NCBI RefSeq assembly: GCF_018143015.1
Contig: NC_054743.1
Span: forward strand, 27,279,934-27,343,933
Reading direction: 5' to 3'
DNA length: 64,000 bases
Source of the DNA: Lytechinus variegatus
Lineage: Eukaryota; Echinodermata; Echinoidea; Temnopleuroida; Toxopneustidae
Both the position numbers and the translations under genes were made by a program. Shown here piece by piece: positions 55,000 to 64,000 of the stretch (its first letter is position 1; every line of letters starts with the position of its first letter). Under the pieces are notes generated by a model that saw only the letters and a list, made by a program, of their open reading frames with translations, had not been told where the DNA came from and made no database searches.

Positions 55000-57900
55000 T
55001 GATAAAATGAATTTTAGATCACTACAATAAACACATAGAAACAGCATTGTTTAATGAGTTCATCAATGTATAACTCTCATTGGCAAAACATTCTCTTAAT
55101 AAACATGTATTTTTAAAAACAGTCCATCACAAAAACAAAACAAAATAAAACAAGAATACATTACCAATGTTCATTTTAAATTTCAAAAGTTGTAATGAAT
55201 TCAAATATACAGTGATCAAATCTAAACGGCAATCAATGAAAATGGAAATATCTCAATGAAATTGAAAATTGTCAGAATGAAACATTATTGCCTAGAATAC
55301 TAAAATACATTGAATGAATTGATATCAAATATTTCAATTGACAATAATAATACAATAAGAAAATACAACATTGCAATTCATAATACAGAAAATTACATCA
55401 AGGAGCAACAGAGCAGATAATTTTTCAAATTATTGGAGGGGTTGAAATATTTCCACTCTATTTCTCTGTTCTCCCAAAATATACCATCTATTCTTTTTAA
55501 AGAAGAAACACTCCACATTGCTGCCAAAACAATTAAAATACGTTATTCCCCTCCACAAAAAATGGCAAATACTGAGAACAGAGTTACATTCTTGCATATT
55601 AAGTAGTACTATCTGAAAATTTGTATAAATAAAATAAGAAAATAAAATGTGAACATAGAAGCACAAGGAATTTTTTTTGCAAATTCGAAGGTGGTACCAT
55701 TGAAAAATATACAATATATTTATACTGTGATCTAAAATTGTCACTTACTAAAAAAAGGAAAATTTGACATAAAAGTTTTAGACATCTCCAAAATAGCTAC
55801 CAATATCCAAGAACAATTCATATCCGAAGCAAAATTTAAATAAGGTTCATTTAATTAGTAACTATATTCATTAACAGGAAATATAAGAACATTATTGTTT
55901 ACAAAAATTGGAAAGAGAAAAAAATTGGTATTTCTTAAGTGATGCAAAGTCAGAAGCAATTGTGACGGTGTCTACTCAAAGACACAAATATTCTTGTTTC
56001 TCCCACCTTTCATCAAAACCAGGGGAGGGGTTACAAAGATCTAAGTAAAGTGCGACTCTAAGTCACATTCAAATCTTTGTGAAACATCCCCCAGTTTAAT
56101 GTCAGGCCTCCGGGTAGATGTACGCTTTAAACTATGACAGAATATTCCTAAATCTTTGATGATATGACAAGAATCCACATTCATTTTTAAGACATTTCTC
56201 TCAAAATAATTGCTAACTGCGATGACTAAAACCTTTCTTGAAGTCATGTTTCTGTGATCACTTTGAATTTTCATCATTTTACCAGCTATACTACCATTAG
56301 TATACTGTCCTAAAGAAACAGATTGATCATGATCAAGTGCTCTCTATATTAAAAGAATGGTACATTTCATCAGGTGATAGATTAAAAAAAAAAGACAGTC
56401 ACAAAATACACTGTACTGTAATAGATAAAATTTTCTGAGTACATAAAATAAGCGATTCATGAAATTAACAAAATATGAAGGTAATACTCGGGCAAAGTCA
56501 TCAAAACGAGTTCCATGTTAGATCCGATTAGGCATCTTTAATATAAAAAGTTCTTGTAAGGTTAGCTTTGCCTTATTTACGCTTTGGTATCCAAGCATAT
56601 AAACAATGAAATATATGTTCTACATGTATATGGAGTAAAAAAAATTAACAAAGGCATTTCAAACTCATGTTGTGTGTTTACCAGTTTAACTGAGCCACAG
56701 CACATGAAGTCACAAAATTTGATATCAATCACAAATTGATAAAAACAATCCAGTTAAAATTTGAGGATTTGAATTAATACTGAAAATCTCAAGCCTAACA
56801 TTGGGAATTCAAAACCTGAAACAAGTTTTGGTAAATCTACAATTCAAATCATTGTCATATCAAATGAAAAATTATATCACAAAACACTATTTGTTAGAAG
56901 GATGCAATCTAAAATCTGATATATAATATGGCTGGGTAAAATTAATTACATGTATTAGAATGTTGAAAGTAAACAATTCTGGTTTTGATATTTCGCTATA
57001 CTTCTTGTTCTTTATTTTTTCGTAAATACCTTTCAAGCATAAAATGAGACAACACTTGAAGGGCTTTTTATATTACACAATAAAATGGCATTGGTAATAA
57101 AAAGTTACTAAATCTGATTAAGCAGTAAGATTCACATTTAAAAAAAAGATCAACCACCAAACAAATGATATGACAGTCAATGTATATGTTTGTTAGTTTT
57201 GAATGTTCACATAAAAGTCAATTCAAATTCAAATCATTTAATCTTTTACCACCCCCCCCCAAAAAAAAAGTACTAGTATTACAACAGGCTATAATAAACC
57301 ACTGGGCATTCCATCATGTTTTCCATAACAATCATTAATTGCATGTTCAACCAACATTGAAATATGTCTGCAGATCAAAGGTTCAGGAATATAAATATTG
57401 CTCTACTTTATATAACTTCGCGGGAGTGGTTTACGTTACACTATGTGTAAAGTTCTGGGAGGACTAAGATTAAAAATTCAACTCATTAAACTTTTCCGAA
57501 AAGAATACTCTACTTCCCAACCTTCTCTTTATCTCTTTTTTTCCATTTCACTTCAATTTTTATTTACTATTCATCTCAATCTTTTCAGGACTTTACACAT
57601 GGTGTACCATAAACCACTTCTGCACACCATGCAAACCTTCACACATCTTTATATAACTTACACAGATATTGATTAACATTTCAAACAATGACAGTGAAAC
57701 AAGGCAAGTTGAAACAATTCTAATCCAATCGACCAGTCACAAGCTTAATGTACGAGATGTCTGAATACAAGTTTATTTGGAAGTGAAGTTTGGTGAATCA
57801 TCATACATAAGGAATGTTTTGATTGAAAGAGTACATTTATTACACAAAAAAGATGTATCCCTCCCGATGAATATGTTGGTACAGTCCTAAATTGCATGCA

Positions 57901-60900
57901 ATAATAACCTTTGACCTAAGAGAGAGTATTCTCTGTAATCTTGAACCCATTGCATATCACTTCTGATAGGCGCTTTCATACCCATTCATTTACAAAACCG
58001 CCAGTAAAACAGAGAGAACTTATTCAATCCTAGAACAGATCGGACCTTGATGTATGGAAAGCTTTCTTTCAAAGGGGGCATGACTTCCAATCCCTAACCG
58101 AGTTCCAATCCACTCATCTGCGAACCACATCAAGGCCACTGAGTATAAGGGTTTGGGAGTCAGGTGCTGTCTATGTAACCTTTGGGAAAGAGAGCTTCCA
58201 TATACTTCCAAGGTCCAGTCTGGACTAATTAAATCCTCAAAAAGGTATACCTGATAACTTGTTTTGTGTGTTCGCATCCACCTGAACCAAATAAGTATTA
58301 AGAGCCATGAACCTCATGAATTATGATATCTTCTTTCCCCACATCTAAAGTTCTTGCAGTTTGCCTTCATACAGCAAAACCCCGAAGATCTCTGGGGAAA
58401 TTCCTGCAAAAGACCTAATAAATCTGAAAGCTCTCCAGACCAAGCAATTTTTACATCACAAAGTCATAGTAATTCAACACGTATTAATAGTAACAAACAA
58501 TGATAATGAAAAAGGAACTCCTAAATAGTTTGATCAACCTATATTCTTTTTATTTGTCTCTTGTGAGTGGCATGACAAATGTATGATTTTAACCCTTTTT
58601 GAAAATATAATATGACAACAGATTTTGAACTCCAAGCAGTCCAGTTGTAAGACGTATATTGTCGATATTTCTATAAAATTAAGTACCTGAGAAAACTTTG
58701 ATCTCCTAGAGGTTCTAATATACATTAACAAATGTAAAAAAAATGATGAAACAATGCCCGCAACGCCAGAGAATTTGGTTTATCTTGCAAAGGATTATCT
58801 ACAAATTTAATAATAAATTGTTAATAAAAAAAGAACAAAGAATTTGGGATCTTGAGTGTTAAAATCAACTCCATTTCAGCAAAATAATACAAAAAAAAGA
58901 GAATATTTGGACCTTGAAAAAGGATGACATGAACAAAAAAAAAATCATGCTTCTGAATTCTTCTTAGAGCAGCACAACGCAGAGCTGCCTAAGTCTGTAA
59001 GTTCATCATCTTGTAGAAATATGCCATTCGATTTAATTTTTCCATGAAATCACTTTCATGAGTTCTAATAGGGCATGTATGTTAAACATGTTCTATTAAA
59101 AAGACCTTATCATATTCAAACAACATTATTAATGAATATGTTGGCTGCAAAAGACAATAAGTATAAATAACTCAATTTAAATAAAATCATGTACCTAATA
59201 TGGTAAGTGTGAATTGTATTACGTAATGCTTAACATTTAATTTAAAGACATGAAGTCTGGCAAATTTCACTTCACCTTTTAAAGGTGAACAGTTCATACA
59301 TATATACAATAACTCAATGATTACATTCACATAATACTGTACAGAATAAAACATACATGTATACACAATGATACATTATCAGCTGCCTTTTATATTCCAA
59401 ATTTACAGATATTCACTTTCACATTGTGTTATTCTTGTGTTCTCAAACTTTGGAAATACATGGTATATTCTCTCCCCCTGGTTTTTTTTTTAAATAACAG
59501 TATTCTTAAATAAACATCTGAGAAAATACAATTTGCTTTCTATAATACTTCAACACAGACCTACCCAGAATCTCGAAAAAAATGACTATATAGTTTGGGC
59601 TAGGAGTCCAGTCTGGTGGTTTGATTCAGTCATTCAAGTACAGAGATTATCTTTGTCCAAGAACAAAATGTGGTCAAACAACATTCTTAAACTCACATGT
59701 ATCAGATCTTTTTGGTCAGGTTTATTGGGCCCAACAACAAAACCTCTTAAACAAAAATTTATGTATACAATAAAAAATAATAACAAAATAAAAACAAAGA
59801 GTTTGCTTTAAAACATACATTTTTGAAACTTCAAAATTGTGTATATTCTTCTAGACATTGCCCCTGGAACACAATGCGTTGTGATTGATCATACAAATTG
59901 ATTATGCAATGATTGCACACAATTATCAATTAAGATCAATCAGAATTATATGCTGTTCAACCAATCAAAAAGATTAGGCCCTGGCATCAAAAGATTCAAC
60001 TAATCTGAACATAATCAAATGGACTTCTCTACTCTTAGTATACATAGAGTATTCAATGCTATGTCAGGAAAGCCTCTGGCAAGTCATTAGGGTCTAAATA
60101 ATAGTTTAAGTTTAGAGAAATTATGACTATTATCGAATGCACCTATTTGCATTCTCAGTACTGAAATACAATTATTTATCATCAAGAATATATACATGTA
60201 TCTGACCCTCCACCACAAAACAAGCAATACAATGCAATGCAATTTAGATTATCTTAGTCTCAGGTTTTTCATAGTGTAAAGAGCTGAGTTGAGAAAAAAA
60301 TGTTTTCTTTACATTAAAGTGTGCTTATCCCATTTAATATATTGTATTTTGATAAGGAAAAAATGCATCTTTGGTTAAGAGCTAGCTCAACAAAAGTTTT
60401 ATCTTTTCTTTTCCACAGATAACATTTCACATTTGGGCTTTGAAAATGGGGGATATTGAGAGGGTATTCGATTCCTACGCTAGTAGTGCCCTTTGGTAAG
60501 GCATTAATCCTCATTACCAGGTCCTTCGGAGAGGACCTTAAGCCGTCGATTCTCTGGTTGCTTGCTTACAAGCATTCATGCTTTCTTAGCAATCAGGTAA
60601 AAATCCCCACCAACCATAACATGCTGAGCATGGTGGCATTTCATAATAATGTTGACGAGTACCCGGTATGCACGACTGTACACAAACTGATGACCCTTTC
60701 TTTGTTTAAAATTTAAATTCTTTTGATGAAAATTTTATTGTCAAAATTGATTAGAATTAAAGAAAGTATACTCTCATTATGATAAGCAGGATAGATTTGA
60801 ACAATTCATATTTAATTTAGCAATAGAAAACGCCAATGTCGTACTTAACATATGAAAAACTCTGCAAATTGGCTCCCAGGACTTCTTATGAAATATGCAG

Positions 60901-62190
60901 CCAAAGGTGGTTTAGAATTCTGTATATTGTCACTCAATTTGTCATGAAGCGATAGAACAAAAATTTGAACATAACATAAAATCTACAAGGGAATGATAAT
61001 TAGGCTGTTCATGTACTCTTAGACATATACACATACACTTTTTGGCTGTACACAAACTGCCATTGGCACATCAGGAAAAAAAAACAAAAACATGTGCATG
61101 AAGCTTTAATCTACATCTCTGAATCATCCTTGAAATATTGTCTACATCTATAAATGGCTTTCTATTTCAGTTATCTTTACCAGGGTCCAGTAATTGTGAA
61201 ATTTTGCATCAATAATAATCAAATTTGTCATAAGCTAGTGCAATTTCTCAATCTGATTGGCAGAAAGTAAATTTGTCGTATAAATATCAAGATGATGATT
61301 CAGATAGTGATATGTATCGAGATTTTTCTTGAAAGTGCCCTCATCCACTCTGTATAAAGCATTTCCATAATTAAAAAAAAACAGGTACATGTATACAACA
61401 TCAATATTATCAGCGATTCGAGAAATTTGGTTCTTTACTTTAATTCAGCATCTGAATTCGAAATGTTGCTCAGAAGCCATAAAAATGTTGGTGTGAAGCC
61501 TCACTGTCTAATCCTCTCATTTGTTGCATATCATTATCATTCAACTTCTTTTTTTACTACTTCTTGAGGTATTCCTTTTCTCCAAATTTACCCTCACAAG
61601 GAAAAAATGTTTCCTTTCGGAGATAAAAACATAATGTAGCACCGATTGAGAGAGAGGACACTTTTCTAGAGTGACCCTTGTTCTCAAAATCCCTTGGATG
61701 GCCATTTTAGACAGTTGTAGCTGTATACCTCTGACTCTCAAGATCACCTCATTCTCCCTTTAATACACAAGGATACATCTTACCGCCTAGTTTATTTCTT
61801 CAGCTTGTACATTATGTACCACCTCCTTGAGGAAGGACCTGTATATTCTGTCACATGTCTTTCATTATCATATCCCTACTCAGCCCAGATATTTGGTAGC
61901 AAAACTCTTTCTCCTCAGCTTGACAGTGACAATGCATACAGACAAAGTCAATATCATGAAGGAGGTTGTGAAAAAGCTCTTTGGAAGGTTTGTGCCTTTG
62001 AAAGTTTACGAAGAGACATACATGTATGGCAATATACAGAGTTACAGACCTTGCGAATCAATCATAAATACCATCATAAAAAGTGCCTTCATCTCCGTCC
62101 ATCTCTCTCTTTAATCATTTCATCGACCCATCACTTTGTGTGCCTCTTTCATAAATAGCACTCCCACAAGGGTGTATCTTACCACCATTT
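55000..62190 (-). other. Possible long 3' UTR of the Scm-like gene; transposon-poor AT-rich stretch
   Basis: From the Scm-like stop to about 55000 the sequence is AT-rich. It has many AATAAA-type signals on the minus strand and almost none of the inverted-repeat elements common elsewhere, apart from a SINE-like piece near 60.44-60.70 kb and one C-run at about 57.25 kb. No open frame looks coding. Mobile DNA being scarce immediately downstream of the stop suggests transcribed, selected sequence. The real 3' end cannot be read from sequence. Confidence 0.35.
60440..60705 (+). repeat. SINE-like sequence in the presumed 3' UTR region
   Basis: tattcgattcctac (B-box-like), then gtgccctttggtaaggcatt, aatcctcattaccaggtcct and ccttaagccgtcgattctct. 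This order of ...aaggcaTTAATCCTCATT... and ...ttaagccgtcg... is typical of conserved SINE bodies. The 5' head is poor. Confidence 0.5.
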
Positions 62191-62307
62191 CTATTTCTTG
62201 AGTTTGTCTATGATATTACACAGCTTGAGAGCAGGACCCAGCTTCATTCCCATGTATTTCATCATCATGTCACTATTCAGTAGAAGGAATGCATTGCCAT
62301 CGATTTC
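62191..62307 (-). CDS. Last coding exon of an Scm/SCML-like Polycomb-group protein (C-terminal half of SPM/SAM domain)
   Basis: Reading left on the minus strand, acceptor tttctatcgcag is followed by 38 codons and TAG (62191-62193). The peptide starts EIDGNAFLLL, continues NSDMMMKYMG and ends KLGPALKLCNIIDKLKK. This is the second half of a SAM domain of the Polycomb SPM subtype (EIDG.A.LLL and MKYMG.KLGPALK), the form I associate with Scm, SCMH1 and SCML2. It polymerises with other SAM domains in PRC1-type repression in the nucleus. Only this terminal exon is in the window; MBT repeats and zinc fingers would lie beyond 64000. Related SAM proteins (L3MBTL, PHC, SFMBT) are possible but fit less well by eye. 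Confidence 0.85.
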   Translation of the reverse strand, partial: EIDGNAFLLLNSDMMMKYMGMKLGPALKLCNIIDKLKK

Positions 62308-63587
62308 CTGCGATAGAAAAAAAATGATTTGTAAATATTCACAGGTGAGACCTCTGTACAAGAAGTGGATGAAATGTTATCAAATATCCCGTAATGAAAT
62401 ACATGAAATAAACTACTTATCAATATATACAGTTTTAAAGACAATATTTGGTACAAAACTTACATAATTATATGCATAAATGCAGATACATATCAGATAA
62501 AGAGGAAAGGAGTATATGAAATATAGTTGTTGTCAATAACTAATGTTAATTATTTCAGAAAATTTAGCCTCTGCTAATCGAATTACAAGTAGAATAGGTA
62601 CAGTATAGGGAAGTTCTATCATATCAACAGGGCAATAACCCTCACATTTTAATCATCAAATGATGTTTCAGACATCAATGCCCAGCTTAGTTTTGAGGTT
62701 ATACATAGGCTATACCTTGTAGGTCAACATCCAAGGTAGGTTCAAAGAGTTCATTGCACCTGTCACAGGACATTAAAGCAATACAATGCCTGATATTATC
62801 AGGAATTGTCTTTATCATAAGGACAGATAATTCTGGATTTAAAGGGTTATTTTGAAGAGATGAGATTATAGCTTTCATATCATGAATTTCTCACAATTGT
62901 ATGCATTATTGTACATTGTATGGTTTAATGTGCGCATCCACTGCAATGTATGCAGCTGAGTAAACTATATGTTGTATGTATTTACACTCAAAATCATATT
63001 TACGTCAAACATCAAAATCTATTTTTTGAGGTCAATCATTGAACGTGGACAAAAAAATTAGCCAAAATCTATTGCTTTTAATCCGAAATCATTAAATTTT
63101 CAATAACCAGAAGAGTCGTCCCTGGATCAGTTGTAAAATCACTTTAAAATTATAAACAACAGAAAGGCAGCGTTCTCGCCAGTGTATAATACGCATGGTT
63201 CAAACACCATGCGTGCGGAAATGGAGACCAAGTGGAACCATGCGTAAAATTTCAGCGACATGCGTGGAAAAATTAAATGGAAATATTCAGAAAAAAATAA
63301 TACACTCCATGAACTCATCTTAGTGATATCAACTTCATTTATCGGGTTGCGCCGAAGTCCCACCAACTTAAGACCACTTGCAAATGAAAATCAGTGCAGG
63401 GCCCTAGCTAGCGCCGACGCTCGTTGGATGCGCATTTTGTATACTGTACCGTACATGTATGCACAGATCGCTACAGAATTAAGGGTAACTGAAGTTATCG
63501 ATTGATTTTCATTATTTTGTTGCCAATTTGAGGAGCGCTTGTTTGCAGGCTTATAGCACATGTGTACGAGCGTGCAAATATCGTTAA

Positions 63588-63989
63588 CCCATTCATGACA
63601 GGAATTATTTAAAGCCTAATTTAATCAGCTTTATTCTTCAAATTGGCAACACCAACATTTTTATTTTATTGCTACATTTTTCTTATAAAACGTCATGTAT
63701 CTGAAATGAATATAAATTGACGGAAATTATGAGAAGTCAAAAAGTTGCCAATTTGCAGGGGAAAACAGTGATTTTAAACTTTCTATCACATTGCCAATTT
63801 AAGGATTTTAATGCTTATTTTCCTTTAAAAAATTTTCAGCATCAAACAACGAATATTAATGCAACCAAAATGGGCCCAGTTTGTGTAGAATTCTTTGCTC
63901 TTTCTGCTCATGTATTTGGTATGATTTTTAGGGCTTTGCATCAAAAGATATTAGACCAAACCACAATGTGGAACTCTGTCATGAATGGG
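63588..63989. mobile_element. piggyBac-type MITE, 402 bp, at the right edge
   Basis: TTAA at 63584-63587 and 63990-63993. Perfect 14-bp inverted ends CCCATTCATGACAG and CTGTCATGAATGGG. CCC ends plus TTAA duplications are the piggyBac pattern. The interior holds ttggcaac/gttgccaa motifs. No ORF. It lies in an intron of the Scm-like gene. Confidence 0.78.
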
Positions 63990-64000
63990 TTAATACTGTG

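Noticed and set aside
58020-58277. 85-codon minus-strand frame in the transposon-poor zone
   Set aside because: No family motif and no splice context; more likely within the presumed 3' UTR.
1-64000. LTR retroelement, Polinton or LINE coding sequence
   Set aside because: No reverse transcriptase, integrase, capsid or polymerase motif was seen in any frame, and no long direct terminal repeats were found by eye.

Overview
The window is animal nuclear DNA: split genes with GT-AG introns, AT-rich non-coding sequence, tRNA-derived SINEs, and many small inverted-repeat DNA transposons. Gene content and repeat style suggest a marine deuterostome, most likely an echinoderm such as a sea urchin. That is an inference from memory of such genomes, not a database result. 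I found no retrovirus-like, LTR, Polinton or LINE coding sequence, no CRISPR array and no bacterial gene.

Three host genes can be supported. (1) 9193-14405, plus strand: a complete four-exon class I SAM-dependent methyltransferase of 275 aa, of the juvenile-hormone-acid-methyltransferase-like type. (2) 24349-52210, minus strand: a complete five-coding-exon SLC16/monocarboxylate-transporter-like protein of 633 aa, whose first intron is about 23.4 kb. (3) 62191-62307, minus strand: the last coding exon of a gene ending in an SPM/SAM domain closely resembling the Polycomb-group protein Scm/SCML. The rest of that gene lies beyond the right edge. All exon phases in the two complete genes agree, and neither shows a break.

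Layout: 1-9.1 kb is gene-free and holds repeat fragments, a nested pair of transposons (4.76-5.32 kb) and a 599-bp long-inverted-repeat element (7.2-7.8 kb). 9.2-14.4 kb is the methyltransferase gene, with repeats in every intron. 14.4-24.3 kb is intergenic: hairpin-rich repeats (16.4-18.5 kb), a tandem array (19.4-20.1 kb), a SINE (22 kb) and a large palindromic element (23.3-23.7 kb). 24.3-52.2 kb is the transporter gene, and its large intron 1 is a store of non-autonomous DNA transposons. 52.2-55 kb holds a probable promoter and scattered inverted repeats. 55-62.2 kb is AT-rich and has almost no transposons, and may be a long 3' UTR of the Scm-like gene. 62.3-64 kb is intron of that gene, with a piggyBac-type MITE at the edge.

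The most informative non-gene content is the set of mobile elements whose exact ends and target duplications can be read directly. Three hAT-type elements have perfect 8-bp duplications. A group starting AGG is flanked by TTA or TAA. A 1488-bp hAT carries a higher-order tandem array. Two copies of one host repeat were each invaded at nearly the same point by different MITEs. I did not find a convincing new multi-gene system; the novelty lies in the repeat families and their nesting.
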